Part shown: piece after piece, positions 33,561 to 46,430 of the stretch | Layout: every line of letters begins with the position of its first letter | Position numbering within the stretch: the stretch's first letter is position 1 | NCBI GenBank assembly: GCA_951394405.1 | Contig: OX596336.1 | Coordinates: 2,914,001-2,978,000 of the forward strand | DNA length: 64,000 bases | Direction of reading: 5' to 3' | Source: Coprinellus micaceus | Lineage: Eukaryota > Basidiomycota > Agaricomycetes > Agaricales > Psathyrellaceae | Notes under the pieces: generated by a model | Databases searched by the model: none | The model's input: only the letters and a program-made list of their open reading frames with translations | What the model was told of the DNA's origin: nothing | Program-made: the position numbers and the translations under genes

Positions 33561-34238
33561 TTACTGGTCGGGGACCTCGATCTCGCCAGCGTCAATTGCC
33601 TCGATGATGTCGTGCGCGGGCTGGCCGTTGATGGTGCAGCCAACGGACTGGGCAGTGCCAAGAATCTCCTTGACGGTTCCAGAGAGCTCCTTCGCCAGCG
33701 ACTTTGACCTCATGGTTCGTGCAATGTCGAAGATCTCGTCAAGGGGGATGTTGCCGGAGTGCTTGATGTTCTTCTCCTTCTTGCGGTCACGGGGAGGCTC
33801 TGCGAGGAAGCAATTGGATTAGTATTCGCCAGAGACTAAGGGCGTAGGGACGCACCCTTGAGGGCCTTGATGACGAGAGAAGAGGCGGAGGGAACGACGG
33901 AGACGGCGGCTTGACGGTTTTGGATGGTGAGTTGGACGGTCACTCGGAGACCCTTCCACTGGCCGGTGGCCTTGGCAATGTCTTCACCGACCTTCTTGGG
34001 TGACTATGGGTCCAAAAGCGTAAGGTCCCTTCTGGGTGGCTATTTCTCTGGGACGCAGGGACGTACGAGACCAAGAGGACCGATCTTGGGGGCGAGAGCG
34101 GAGGAGGCACCGACTTCACCACCGGTGGCCCGGAGGTAGATGATTTTGATCTCACTGGGGTCCTGCAAAGTGACACTCGTTAGATACGCCTGGATGCTCG
34201 GGTGCAGCGGGTGTGCTCCGTACGAATTTGGGGGCCAT
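33561..34238 (-). CDS. RPL12: 60S ribosomal protein L12 (uL11)
   Basis: Four exons, 165 residues, the exact family length. [92 protein letters not shown] and a C-terminus with [19 protein letters not shown] are all canonical. The protein forms the base of the ribosomal P stalk, binding 25S rRNA. The first intron interrupts after the fifth codon, usual for fungal ribosomal protein genes. All introns are 55-65 nt, with no sign of a snoRNA. Divergent from the cyclin gene. Confidence 0.97.
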
Positions 34239-34818
34239 GGCGAAGACGACGAACAGCGGGTGGGACGGCGGCGGCGAGCTTCAGCACGACGGTCACGCAC
34301 AACGGACTGATAAGGTTCAGGCGCCGCAACTTTGAACTGTACAGCTGAGCAGATGCCGGGCGGTGCTTGGCCCTGTTGTCCAGGACCGTCTGCCCTCGGC
34401 GATCATCTCGCCGCAGCCACATCCGCACCCCGATTCAGCTTCAAGTTCAAATTTGGTGGAACTCGAAAAGCATCAGTTCAGGAACTCGAGGGGAACGCGA
34501 TTTATGATACTACGGGCGTACTTTGACGCTCAACTCGGATATTGGCAGTAGGGAGGACGTCCGAGTGTGGAGGCATGATTTATGGATCCGCACATATTGA
34601 GATCATGCCAGTGGGTCGGGAGTTCATTGGCAAGGACCCCAAGCCCAAGCTGACCTTCAGGTGAGTGGGAGTGGGAGGGTCGAGGGGAGGATGAGGAACA
34701 CTGAACAGACTCAAGATCGCCGAGCGTGTCATGTGATTGTCTGATCCCAGCATAGGAGATCCAGGGGAACTCCTCCTTCACTCTTTGCCCTTCACGGTCA
34801 AGTCGTGAAATGGATTCA
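34239..34818. other. Divergent intergenic region between RPL12 and the cyclin gene
   Basis: About 580 bases holding both promoters. I see no clear TATA box. Short frames inside have no domain features. Confidence 0.5.
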
Positions 34819-35873
34819 TGGCATCGTCCAATGCGAGGGTCGAGCTGCCGGCCAACCTTGAGGATGTGCCCATAGAGCACCTCGTCCAACTTATCGGTCT
34901 GTCTACTCGCCATCCATCGCTCAATTTGGTTCTAACCCGTTCTAGCTGACATGTTAGAGCGCCTCATGGCCCATAATGACCAGATACCCCTGTCCCCGTA
35001 TATCCTCCCTCTCCAGCAACGCCGCTCCAGGCTGATCTTCTCTGTCAGGGAAAGCTTGACTCGATTCCATTCTCGCGCCGCCCCAGGCATCAGCGTTCTC
35101 GAATACTTGCAGCGCATCGTGAGATTTACTAACGTCGAGGTAAGCGCCCGTGCAACCCTTCGCCCACACGACACCATACAGCGCGCTCAATTCTCCTTCC
35201 ACCCCCTTAGAAATCATGCCTTCTCCTCACTTTATTCTACATCGACCAAATCTGTGCCCTCCGGCCCCGCTTCACGCTCTCCTCTCTCACCTGCCACCGG
35301 TTTATCATCACATCCATTGCTGTCTCAAGTAAAGGTCTCTGCGACACCTTCTGCCCCAACAAGTTCTACGCAAGGGTAGGCGGAATATCCGTCGCCGAAC
35401 TCAACATGCTCGAACGCGAGTTCCTCCACATGATCGACTGGAGATTAATGGTCAGCGCACATTTCCCCTTTGCCTCCCTCGCTACTGGCCCTTAGCCCAA
35501 GGCTTTCCTCCTGCTCCTAGCCAACGCGTCCTCATCGTCGTCCTTGCTCCCCTTGACTTAGTGCACCCGCGAAATCCTCCACGAATACTACATCAACCTC
35601 ATCCGCACGCACAGCAGGGGGATCTATACCGTCGCAGGAGCAGACTCTCCCCTTTCGTCCTCAGACAGCGATATCGACATGGACAGCGGGACGTCCGCAC
35701 CTTCCTCCCCGGAGCTCCAAGCCCGCAGCGTCACATCCCGCTCCCGTAGATCAACTTCCGAACCGTCCACCATTCTTGTAGAACCAGGCACACCGGATGC
35801 CGTTCCACGGCCCACGCTCGAGCAAAACATGGCATTTGCAGCACTCCAAAACTCTCAAGACCGGAGTCGATAA
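34819..35873 (+). CDS. Pho80/Pcl-like cyclin
   Basis: Four exons, about 275 residues. The start MASSNARVELPANLEDVP leads to ADMLERLMAHND, then ISVLEYLQRIVRFTNVE, KSCLLLTLFYIDQICAL, LTCHRFIITSIAVSSKGL, CPNKFYARVGGISVAELNMLE and REFLHMIDWRLM. These are the marks of PHO80-type cyclins (Y-I-x-R-I and VGGISxxELNxLE). Such cyclins activate Pho85-like kinases in phosphate and nutrient signalling. The C-terminus is Ser-rich. Introns are GT-AG; the last begins GTCAGC right after WRLM. Family is sure, exact subgroup (Pho80 or Pcl7) is not. Confidence 0.9.
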
Positions 35874-36489
35874 CAACGACTCGGATGCGCAGCTTTAGCC
35901 CGATTTATTGGTTCCAAAACACCTGTCTATATCATTGGTTCGGTGTTGCTGACACGACTTGTATTAAATACAACTACTACTGCAGTAGGAATTTATGTGT
36001 AGAATTGGGGGGAGTTGTTGCAAGGAGTGAGTATGTTTTGTATGTGCGAGAAACGTGATAACTATGATTGTGGGGGATGTGGACCGCGTAGCGGGGGGGG
36101 GGGGGGGGGGGGGGTGGTTAAGAATTGTACACTAGAAAGAACAAGGGGGATGGGGGACTAAATGAGGGACCATCAACGACGCGAGAGCCGAACGTTGTAA
36201 AACAACCCAATGGGGGGCGGCATTATGAGGGGAAGAAAACCAGAGAATAAAAGGCTGAACCTGCGCACCATTGAGTAGGATACTTTATGAATACAAGCGC
36301 GAACACGAAATTCCTGATCTGCGCACCACGCAAACAAATACGACGATTGTCCGACTACAGAGTACTTGCGACCTGCTCGACAAAAAGGGGTGAATAACGA
36401 GTCCATGTAGTCACAGTAGTCGAGCAGCAGCCAGCAAGCCGGCCGCAACAACCGACCAACAACACACGACACACCGACACCGACATTAC
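35874..36489. other. Intergenic region with a 22-G tract
   Basis: About 615 bases between the convergent cyclin and kinase genes. Its main feature is the homopolymeric G run at 36,093-36,114. Confidence 0.6.
36093..36114 (+). repeat. Homopolymer of 22 G
   Basis: Twenty-two Gs in a row, followed by TGG. Such runs are unstable and may be length-variable or miscalled. It can form a G-quadruplex or triplex. Confidence 0.9.
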
Positions 36490-39400
36490 TCAACGGCGCA
36501 GAGCAGACAACATCTTGGCAAGTGCGTTGATCTGACCCTTCTGCACCTTCTTCACACCACCGCTCCCTCCCTCCGTGACTCCCTCCTCCTTCGTGGCGGT
36601 AGCGGCACTGTCGCCCTGCGGCGACACCGGCAGATCGGTCGTACTGGTCATGGCGTCTTTCCGAAGAGACTCGGACCCCTTCGACCCAGCAGGACGCTCA
36701 TTGATAGTGTCCAGCTTGACGTCCTTGTGCTTCTTTGTCCGCTGCTTGCGAACAGGTGGAGCGCCAAAGATATCACCCGTAGGGTTGTGGTACTGCTGGC
36801 GAGGCAGCTGATCGAGTTCCCAAGGAACACCATGCATGACTGTAAGAGATAGATAGATAGAAGGTCAGAAAACGGTAAAATGAAAAACACACGAGATCAT
36901 ATCACACTCACTCTTGATGTTCTTGGGAACCGCAGAAACGCCGGTGCTACCAGAGTACGTGCTACTGGCCTTGGACGAGATGGAAGGCTGTTTGACGCTG
37001 GTGGTCCTCCAACTCGTATTGGACACGCTCGTAGCGGTGGTCGAGACGCTCCGCATGCTGGAGTTACTATACCGTGTGAACGCGGACGTCGACGTGCCCG
37101 CACTGGAAGTGGTACTCATCGAACTTCGCCAGTTTCCAGACACCATTGAACTGGCGCTGGAAGCAACAGGTCCCCGTCCGCTCCTCGTGCTGCTGGGGGA
37201 GATAGCGCGGTGAGAAGGCCGTTCGGGTAAACCTAGACTCGTCTGCGACTTGGAGGCCAAAGATTGGCCAGGAGATCTACTCGCGCTATGGCCTGGTCTC
37301 GGGGAGAATTCCCTGGGACTGCGGCCTCTACTCCAGGTAGAAGAAGCATCGTCCGACTTGTAGGACGCTGGGGCAGAAGGGGGAGGAGGCGGTGGTGGAG
37401 ACGTGGGAGCATTTAGGCCCATAATCAGGCTGCTCACATTGCTGACGGTTGAGGAAAGTGGCTGCGTGGTATCGGTGGTAGGGGGGACCTCCTCAGTCGG
37501 AGAAGTGCGTCCGAGATTGGAGGTGGTGGTCGCCGCATTGGCTTTGCCAAAGCTGAGCTTCCATCGCGACGGCTTCTTCGTTGGGGCGGACGGAGGAGAG
37601 GTGGGTGTAGTCGTGCTGGTAGTCGGAGGGGGAGAGGTAGTAGTCGAAGTTGAGTTACGGTGATTAATGATCAAAGGCTGGGGCATAGCATACATAGGAG
37701 TCGGTTCAAAGGATTGTGTTCGTCGAGACGATGAGGTAGTCGAAGTCTTCACTGAAGATTGCTTGCTGAGCTCCCGTGCAAGGGACTGCGAGGCGACGGC
37801 GAGCGTATTCAGGGTTTCGTCTTGTGGGCTGGAGGCGGAAACAGTGCTGTTGCCCTTGCCCTTGCGAGCTCCTCTCTTGCGGCGCTTGGTTGTCGAAGCC
37901 GATCGAGACGACTCGTCTTGTGGCGGTTCATTGAGCTCACGCTCTTCCTCGACCTCATCATGATCGAGAACGATGGACAACTCCGACCGTTCTTCGCGTT
38001 CTTGAGTGGGGCCTAAAGAAGGGGCACGAGAGAGCGAGCGAGCGGCCATGGCAGGGGTACGCACAGCCGCGGCGACGGAGGGGTGACGAGAGGTAGGGCG
38101 ATGCGAGAGGGGGATAGAAGTGATGCGGTGACCTTGGGTAGAGCTGTTGGAAATGGTGCGCTGCATACCGTGGCCACCGAGCAAGGTGGGCAGGTTCTTG
38201 ATCCAAGTCCCAAAACCGGCGGCAGAGATGCGCTGGCTATCAACGTCCCTCGACTCGTCAATAATACAAAAGACGTTGTTGACGAGGAAGTCGACCACGG
38301 GGCGCGTCATGCCAGCGAACCGGTGGATGAAGAAATTGACTGGGTCTCGAAGGTACATATCAAACGAGCTGCATGCTCCTTCGGTGGTATCAGTCCAGGG
38401 GTTATAGTGGTACAACCTAATATTTCAAAGTCGATCAGCGTGTGCATGCGGTCGAGGATTCTCGATGCGTCGCTTACATATTGAGTAGCACGATGCCAAG
38501 GGACCAAACGTCAGCAGCGCGTGGACTGTAGGTGGGTGCAACGTTATTCCTGCATTCTGAAGATCGCCGTCAGCATGCAAGGAAGCATCGGGAAGACAAA
38601 GGTGCACACACCATAGCTCATGTAGGGCGCGCTGCCACAGTCCATGTCCGAGGACTCGAGATCCGTGGTGGAGAGACCAAAGTCGGTAAGTTTGACGACG
38701 ACTTTACGTTCCTGTCGTCCATCAGGCAGAGTGGTCCAGCCGTCGGTCACGATAAAGTTCTCGGGCTTGATATCGCGGTGGAATACATTCTCGGCATGGC
38801 AGGCGGCGACGGCGTCGCACATCTGGGCGAACATGGACGCAATGAGCCGGAGGCGGGTCCTCGACAGTAGTTGCGACGGGTGAAGGTTCGAGAGTAGGCT
38901 GGGAGTTGGGGGCGTTCGAGAAGTTGAAATGGAGTCCGAAGGGTTGGGGTTCGAGTCAAGGTCGTAATGGTCTCGGGCTTGTTCCAAGAAATAGAAAAGG
39001 TCCTCTCCTGGCACATACTCCAGGAGAAGGAGGAGAAATGAAGACGTTTCAAGTGTGCGGTATAAAGTTACAATGTTGGGATGCAGGCGGAGTGATTGGT
39101 GGATCGTGACCTGGCGGGGGAGGTCACTATCGGGTGAGCGGTGACGAGGGGCGGGGAACATACCTCGGACATTTGGGCTTCCAAAGCCTCCTCGTCAAGG
39201 TTGGCTTTCGAGAGCAATTTAATGGCGAACTCGCGCCCATAGACAGTCTGAGGATGGCGGGTTTGCTTGCCATCCAGCTCCATAGACCCAATGATGGACA
39301 TGTGTCCGTCGTCTGAAGAAGGGGGGCGAGAGAGAACCTCCCGCACGAGATAAACGACAGCATAGCTACCAGTCCCCAGACGCCTCACCACCTCGAATTC

Positions 39401-39841
39401 CTGTGCCGGCGGGTCGCAGTTGGTGTCCAAAGTCGAGCTGACGTGGCGGATGGTCTCGCCTTGCAGATCGAGCCCTTCGCCCACCACGTCGCCCTGTGCG
39501 AGCACGTCCTCAAGGGACGAGCCACCCCCAAACGAAGCGCACTGGGAGAGCGCGGAGGGGAAGGTGGGGGCGTTCGAGGGCGTGGCGAGGCCGGAGAGGG
39601 GGCGGGACGAGATGTATGGACTGCGGGGCCTGGGGGACGAGGACGAAGGAGAGGGGACGAGATTGGTGGAGACGGAGAGAGGGACTAGAGGGGCGGGGAT
39701 GCGCGACTGGTAGACATTGCGGGCGGTGTAGGGGTCCTTCTGGAAACGAACGGCGGCGTTGAACTGGACATTATCGTGAGGCAGATGCTTTGAGGAGGCG
39801 GACAGCGCGAGAGAGGGCAGCTGGACCGGATTCTGCAGCAT
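36490..39841 (-). CDS. Ran1/Ksp1-type serine/threonine protein kinase
   Basis: Five exons, about 1,000 residues. After a disordered N-terminus (MLQNPVQLPSLAL) the kinase domain shows LGTGSYAVVYLV (G loop), FAIKLLSK (Lys), IVTLYRTLE, FLLLLLEYVPGEDLF, CHAENVFHRDIKPENFIVTD (catalytic Asp), VKLTDFGLSTTD (DFG), GSAPYMSYECRN, ADVWSLGIVLLNMLY and NPWTD. The APE-type segment as MSYEC and the family order point to Ran1/Pat1-Ksp1 kinases that hold back meiosis or control nutrient response. A long Ser/Thr/Pro tail follows; the last exon opens HGVPWELDQLPRQ and has PPVRKQRTKK. An upstream 72-codon frame (39,861-40,079) may be a 5' exon or leader; I could not join it in frame. Confidence 0.9.
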
Positions 39842-40103
39842 TGAGCCTGTGGGGGTGGGGCTAATGGGGCGTAGATAACATGCAGGATAGCCTCTGCTTG
39901 GCGACAGCGAGGACGGACCCGTCGACGGAGACCGTGGAGCGCAGCGCGGGGACGACGAGCAGAGACTTGGACGACGCGGAGGACGATGAGGAGGAGAGGA
40001 GATGGGAGGAAGAAAGAACCAGAATGGAAAGTGGCACTGCGCTTTGCTGTTGCACCATGTGGTCCCTTGTCTTGCCCATGCGTTCAGAAACGTGCTGTCT
40101 ATT

Positions 40104-42353
40104 CTACGCTACTAGTCCCCATTGTCTGTCTAGTTCGGCCGATACCAATGCTGGAAGACGTCCTTTCGTCTGGACTATGATCTCTGCTGCCCGCACCCCC
40201 TCCCCCGCCGACACCAGCCACCGCCCGTACCCCAGCCCAGCGCCCAGACAGTCCTTCTCCGCCCACAGCCCATACACCAACTGCCGCGCCTCGGCGTCTG
40301 TCGTGTCCAGACTGTTCCACAGAACCTCCCATACTCGGGCGGTGGTGAGATAGCGGGCCATATGGCGAACTGAATGACACCAGGCCACCTGATCCGACCT
40401 CACTCCGTTGTCCGGCGGACCCGGCGCCACCCCTGCGATGGCCTTGACAAGCAGCGCCTCATGCACGGCCGGCGTCTGCATGCTCTCCCTTAGCAACTCC
40501 TGCATATGGCCCTTTCAGTCTTCTATTCCAGTCCAGTTCGGTACACTTACCTCAGTCACGCTGCCGCCCCACGTCCATACACGCAGCACTTCTTCCTCGC
40601 TCCCTCGCACCCTTTTCCGTGCTTCTGTCCATACATCGGGCGTGTTCTCCACCGCGAGTCGGGCAAGCCACACTCGTGAGGAGCTCGGTGCCTCGCGTGT
40701 GTACTTTTCCGCCAGCTTTCGCAGCTTGGCAGGGGGGTGCCCGGCCTGGGTCAGCACCCTGATGTGTGCACTCAGCAGTCCCTCTGACCGGGGCCGTTTC
40801 TGTATCAGACCCTGCAAGGATGAGATAAGATACATTTTCTAAAAACGATCGTCTCAGTCGCCGTTCACCATCGTAACCGTATCCGTTGTGTTATGACTTA
40901 CCAGGTGATCATCTTCCACTTTTCCGCACCATTCCTCCACGAAAGAGGCATAGGCTTCGAGGAGTGGGTCCTCGCCACCATCACCGATTACCGCACGCAT
41001 CTCCTCATTCGCCTTCTTCAGTCCGTCCACGAATCCGACGCTCGATGGGAGACCCTTCAGGTGACGCCTCGCTCGCAATTCCATCCCTTTCGGATCTCGA
41101 GGCAGCGTCTGCCCCAACACGTCAAACACCTCATCCAAAAGCGTTTGCTGCAACGCCGGTGGGGAGGGGAAGTCCGAGATCACAGTTTGTAAAGCTACGA
41201 ACAGCTCGATTTTGGGTAGTGCTAACGGGACAAGTTAGTCAAAACGACCGAGAGCAAGGTCACAATACCACGGACCTTGGGCAGCATTTGTGATCACAGA
41301 CTTGACAATCGCCCCCTCCATGATCTGCTTCCTCGCCTCGAATCCAGTCTCATCGACGTTCTCCTCCACATTCATCTTATCACCCTCTCCCCCCGTCATG
41401 TCGACCTCGGGACTCGGATCAATGCCCTCCGCATCCTCTACCTCCTTCTGCCTTCCTCGTCCATTCCCCTCCCCGACCTCGATCCCCAGAACCTCCCACC
41501 TCCGCCTCATACTCTCCACAAAGCCCAGCTCCATCTTCACGTACTCCCTCCACATATCCACGCTCTCAGGGTTCGCTCTTATGCCTCTCTGCAGGAGCGC
41601 ACGCGCAGCGGAGGGGGCGAGGTTGTCGAGCTCATGAGAGGCGGCGAGAATGTAGAAGGTGGGAAGGGAAGGGTGGAGTTGGAGGGCTCTATATTATCAT
41701 CCGATAGTATATGTCAGTAAGATACTTGAGACGGATGTGAGAAGTGAGGGTGTGTACGCACCGTGCAGTAACCCTCCCGACAAGCGCCTTTGCCCCCTCC
41801 CTCTTCGCTAGTTGAATATATTGCACCCACAACCCCACGTCGCCCTTGAAGCGCTTCAACGCCCTCTCGAAGGTGTGGAACTGCCTTCTAACAAACGCGT
41901 AATCCGACACGGTCGGTGCGGCTTTCGGCAGGTCTATATTCACGCCGTTGTATTAGCTCTTGCGGACCAGAGAGAGGAGGGTGGTGTGCGTACCAAGTCG
42001 TTTGACCCTCTTCCTCCTCAGGGTCTCCAAATCCATCTCATATGATATATAGCGAATGAAATCGGCCTTCTTGGCTACGCGCCGTACGAGCGCGCTTTCG
42101 AATGCCGTCCTTTGCTTCACGATCTGCCTAATCTCGTTCTGCAAATGTAACGGCAAAAGCAAGGCTGGATATATCAACCTTCCACAACCAAGAGGCACAC
42201 CCAGAGCAGCGAAGACTCACTTCCGTGAAGAGCCCTTTCTGGACGAGGTCTTTGAGCTCTGGGAGCATCTACATATCGGGAATTGTTAGGGTGGCATTGG
42301 GAAGGAAGGAAGAGGAAACTTACCTGCTCCTGCTGATAATGTACGCGCTCCAT
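40104..42353 (-). CDS. UTP6: U3 snoRNP component Utp6 (HAT repeats)
   Basis: About eight exons, roughly 650 residues. MERVHYQQEQMLPELKDL and GLFTENEIRQIVKQRTAFE match the Utp6 N-terminus, followed by FIRYISYEMDLETLRRKR, FERALKRFKGDVGLWVQYIQ, LPTFYILAASHELDN, ARALLQRGIRANPESVDMW and REYVKMELGFVESMRRRW, which are HAT repeats. A charged insert with Asp/Glu follows, then further helical repeats to LWAEKDCLGAGLG. Utp6 belongs to the UTP-B part of the SSU processome for 18S rRNA maturation in the nucleolus. Introns are GT-AG and short. Divergent from the 42,545 gene with 191 bases between. Confidence 0.93.
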
Positions 42354-42544
42354 CTTTCACGGGGTCCTGCTCGTCACAATACGTGTGTTTTAGTAGACCG
42401 TTAGGTGGTCAGGGAGGAGGAGAGAAAAGTTTGCAACCGATCAATCCAACGGGCCGAAGGGTATTGGCGCCAGACTCCCAGGGTCGGAGGGGCCATCAGC
42501 GTTGTATCTTCCTCACCACCAGTGACCACGGTACCGCAACCAAG

Positions 42545-44294
42545 ATGCCTCCGAAAGGCCACCGAAGTGGCAGCAGCGGCAGGCTAGGCGCAAGATCGAA
42601 TTCTGCCACCAAGATAAATGCAGCCAACCTCCAGTTCACACAGAACCCACAGGCTTCGAGAGGTGGGGCGTATGATAAGGTCCGTTCTCTCCCCGGCTTC
42701 GACTTCTCTTCTTCCTGTCGTTGATCTACGCTGACGTCTGATACCATTTGTCTCTTTCTTCCATGTCTATGAATTGAACCTCGCTCTGGGCGCACCTGGA
42801 ACCGAAATGCGGCCTAAACAGAAGACCCCCCTCCCCCGCGTGAACAGCAGCCATCGCATTCACTCCAAGGACCACGCTCCCCCTCTCAAACGCGGCCCTT
42901 CGGCGCAGCGGGTCAACACCGTCAGTGCATACACCAGCGCAAACGCCCACACCAATGCCAATACGACATCAAAGGGGAAAGGCTTCACACTCGCAGCCAA
43001 AGGCGATCAGGACGAGGACGAGGACGAGTGGGAGTCGAGCGAGAGCGGGGCGGCGACGCCACTGCAGAACCACGATTCGGATTCCGAGGAGACAGCTTCT
43101 GAGGCTGATGCCCCCTTACACCATATCAACAACGCTCGATTCGGCCCCTCACTACAGCAGCAACAGCGGCCAGGTCCCAGACAGACGACGACGACAGCCC
43201 TCCCAAGAATAGAGACCGCCAGACCTAACGAGTTTCACCCACCACCTCGAATCTCGGTCGGCCACGATTCAGCGCCGCACACTGCAGAACCACTCTCGAC
43301 CAAGACACCCACCCTCCCACCATCGCAAGCGCCCCCATTTCTCCAACAGATGCCCTCAACCGCAGCTTCCGATAACCACACAACGAATGCGAGTAACGAT
43401 GTAACCCAACTGCAGTCCCAACTGCGACGGATGGAACTGGACAGCACGAAGGAGACCCGGACCGATCCGCCTCAACATCCCCATCCCCAACGATCCTCTC
43501 ACTCCCGGCAACACTCTTCACATTCCCAACAAGCACCCATCCAATCACAGCACTCCCATTCAGTGCACACCAGCCCGCGACACTCCCAAGCTGGCACGAA
43601 CGGCAGTAGCGGCCGACGGTCCCGTCCCCCTTCGATGTACTCACAATCTGGCCCAGGCCCCAACCCCGCCAAGGACCTGCGCCCGCACCCCCTTATCCGC
43701 GGCCTTTCTACAGGGGCCGTCATTCCTGGCCGAGGGGGCGCTCTCGCACCTCTGGCAGTGCAGACTGGCGCGGCACCCCCACAGCTGTCGACATCCCCAG
43801 CGAGCAGTATTCACCATGATCATACGATGACGACCTCGCCTACGAGTACAACCGGGTCCGTTCCCGCGTCGTGGAACGAAGGTCCTGCTGCATATCTTCA
43901 GGATCGGAGGGCATCTGTAAGCTCCGCTCGGTCTATCCACACCCTTCCTGGGCAGGTGCTCTACCCATCGAAAGAGGCCCCCAGCTTCCTCGAGCGCGCA
44001 CGCGCCATCTCCCTCCTCACCGGCTCTGGCTCCTCTGCTGCGCTCTCTGCCTTATCTCACCTCCCTGTTTCTGTGACTCGCCCACCTTCCCCTCAGCCGC
44101 AGCACCAGGTGTATTTCTTCCCGCCGGTGAACCCGCACGCGAATGTGGAGGCGATACACCCGATGCTGCCTGCTGCACCGTATTTGGGAAACCACTTGAC
44201 GGTGTTGGCGCGGAGAAATCCGTTGAGGGAGAGTTGGGAAAGAGTGGTGAGGGCGAAGAGGGAGTGTGCGGTGGGTGGTGGGAAGAGTCAGTAG
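42545..44294 (+). CDS. Disordered Ser/His/Pro-rich protein with conserved C-terminal block, unknown
   Basis: Two exons, about 530 residues. Exon 1 (42,545-42,679) encodes MPPKGHRSGSSGRLGARS. The intron is unusually long for this window (about 150 nt), since the first usable acceptor is AAACAG at about 42,829. The protein is mostly disordered: an acidic DEDEDEW patch, Gln/His/Ser-rich stretches (SHSRQHSSHSQQ) and many Pro. The C-terminus looks folded: QVYFFPPVNPHANVEAIHPM, NHLTVLARRNPLRESWERVV. That block suggests a conserved interaction segment, as in fungal regulatory proteins, but I cannot name it. Confidence 0.7.
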
Positions 44295-44958
44295 GGGAGG
44301 GAGGGGGAGAGGAGATTGTTTGAACAATTTAATTGGTATACCCGAGGGTGAGTAGTCACTCGCCTCGACTGTGTCTCTCGGAACGTGGGCTTGATAGATG
44401 CGCTTAGACGACACACACAAACTATGCTTGAAGCTTGGACAACACACTATTCCCACAACGTTGTCGTAACTTATTCAGCAGGACACCTGCTCTCTTTTTC
44501 TGAGTATCCTACTCGGATACTCGCTCCTATCGCACTGCTCGCACCACTCCTGCGATCATTTCTTTATCCTCTAACCTTTCGGTTTGTACTGGGACTATGG
44601 CGTGTCGCAGGTTTATCGCTCTTGTTGTTCTCCCTTATTCCTTTCCTCTGTAATAAACCCCTCTTGTACACCAGAGTGACGTGGATTATCCCACTCATCC
44701 AATATGACTCTGTAGCTGAGCGCTGAGTTTTCGAGGAGTCAAGGAGGTGAATGCGACGAGATAAGGCCAAAAACCCGGACTGTGTCAAACACCTTCTATA
44801 ATAGGCGCGTAGTGCCTTGACACGCAGGCATCATCGAACCCGGCGCGCAACCCTCTTCCTGGAACACGTCGACGCCCACGCCCGCAGCCAGCCAGCCTGC
44901 TCTGCACTTTGTTACCGACCGGCCAAGGCAATTGTAGACGATCGTTTATTAAGGCAAG
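44295..44958. other. Intergenic region upstream of GOT1
   Basis: About 660 bases. A 113-codon frame (44,385-44,726) is hydrophobic near its end but lacks family features. Nothing else supported. Confidence 0.5.
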
Positions 44959-45782
44959 ATGTGGCTTTCCGACGCGCAGAGTACGTACGCTCTTGGGTTA
45001 GGAGTGAGAGAGAGAGCTGACGATCCCGGTTCGATACAGAAATTGGTGTCGCACTGACGACTTTTGGAGGGTTGTTCATGTTCTTGGGTGTTATGTTCTT
45101 GTTTGACGGTGCTCTACTCGCTCTGGGAAATGTACGCCCCATGTGTCTCTCGAAATGGGCTCATACTGAACATCCTCTGGGTTCCCCACCTCCCACCTCC
45201 TCTTTCCCAATCCTACATCTCCATCTCTCCTCCCTCACCCTACTTCACCACACTGGCCTCCTAAAACCACTCAACCCAAACACCGAACTACTTCCTAAAT
45301 GACACGGCCTGTCGAAACAGATTCTCTTCGTCTCCGGCCTCGCGCTCATCATCGGTCCCCAAAAGACCGTCTCCTTCTTCGCGCGCAAACAAAAGATCCG
45401 AGGGACAGTCTGCTTCTTCGGAGGTGTCCTCCTCATTTTCTGCAAGTGGCCGTTCATTGGGATGATTGTGGAGACATTTGGGTTCTTGAATTTGTTTGGG
45501 TGCGTCAGTCACACTTCCTGTCGCACGAAACGAATGAGATACTAATTGGACTTTCGCATAACAGCGACTTCTTCCCTGTAGTTGTAACCTTCCTCCGACA
45601 ACTACCGTTTATTGGCACAGTCCTCTCGCTGCCAGGCATCGCCGGGGTGAGCCCAGTTTCCTCGTCGTCCCCTTTCCACGCACACCCTTCGCCTATCCCT
45701 CCTGATGTCCCTAACCTACCTCCCTCCTTGCCCCTTCTAGGTCATCGACCGCATTGCCGGCTCCCGTACATCAGCAGTATAA
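44959..45782 (+). CDS. GOT1: Golgi transport protein GOT1
   Basis: Five exons, about 140 residues, the family length. A very short first exon (MWLSDAQ) joins KIGVALTTFGGLFMFLGVM, FLFDGALLALGN, ILFVSGLALIIGPQKTVSFF, KQKIRGTVCFFGGVLLI, FCKWPFIGMIVETFGFLNLF and GDFFPVVVTFLRQLPFIG, ending VIDRIAGSRTSAV. Four membrane helices are present. Got1 acts in ER-Golgi and intra-Golgi vesicle fusion. All introns are GT-AG. Very sure. Confidence 0.95.
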
Positions 45783-46430
45783 CTCTACTAATAATACCCT
45801 TCCGCCGCAATACCACCAAGCTTCACACCGCTTACACTCTTGGGGTTCGGTTACTGGGTTTAACAGCCGTTGCAAGCCCCTGCTATCCGCCTTATAGACT
45901 ATTACACGCACGTAATAATGCTCACTGGTTTCGGGTTTTGGAGCTTTCCGCAACCGCACACTCGTCTAACATAGTATTCCTTGGCATGGATGGGGAATAC
46001 GTGAGCTTCAAGCTTCAGTGGTTAGCATGATCGCGGGTGCCTATCTCCTTGGAACCACTCACGGCGACCCCAAACCAGACGGGTACGGAAGCGTATCCAT
46101 GCGCGGCGAAGAACGCCGGTGGTGTTTGCCTCCGCAGCAAGGGACAATCCTCCTCTCCGCGACCCCCACAATGGAATGGTTGAGTTGGTGTGCGGGTAAA
46201 GGGGGCATCATTGCTAGGTTTCCTCGGTCGTCTTATCCCGAAGGTACACTAGAGAGGATGAGGCGTTTCTCGAATTCCCAGTACCTTCCAGAAGTTTCAC
46301 GGCTTGGAGGAGGGATTGTCCTGTGAAGTGAATCCGGCTGTGACATTTCGCTTTCGATCAATAAAATTCTGGACTTGGATTGATCAACCTCATCGGCGCT
46401 TATCGACCCCCTTCCACTTCCATAATTGCC
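45783..46430. other. Intergenic region, possible small frame not called
   Basis: About 650 bases. A frame at 46,018-46,326 (102 codons, Gly/Arg-rich, with MEWLSWCAGKGG) has no recognised family and no splice partner. It could be chance or a remnant. Confidence 0.4.

Noticed and set aside
42725..42828. Coding extension before KTPLPRVN in the 42,545 gene
   Set aside because: It would have to begin at a non-ATG codon with no AG acceptor nearby; the AAACAG acceptor gives a clean join to exon 1.
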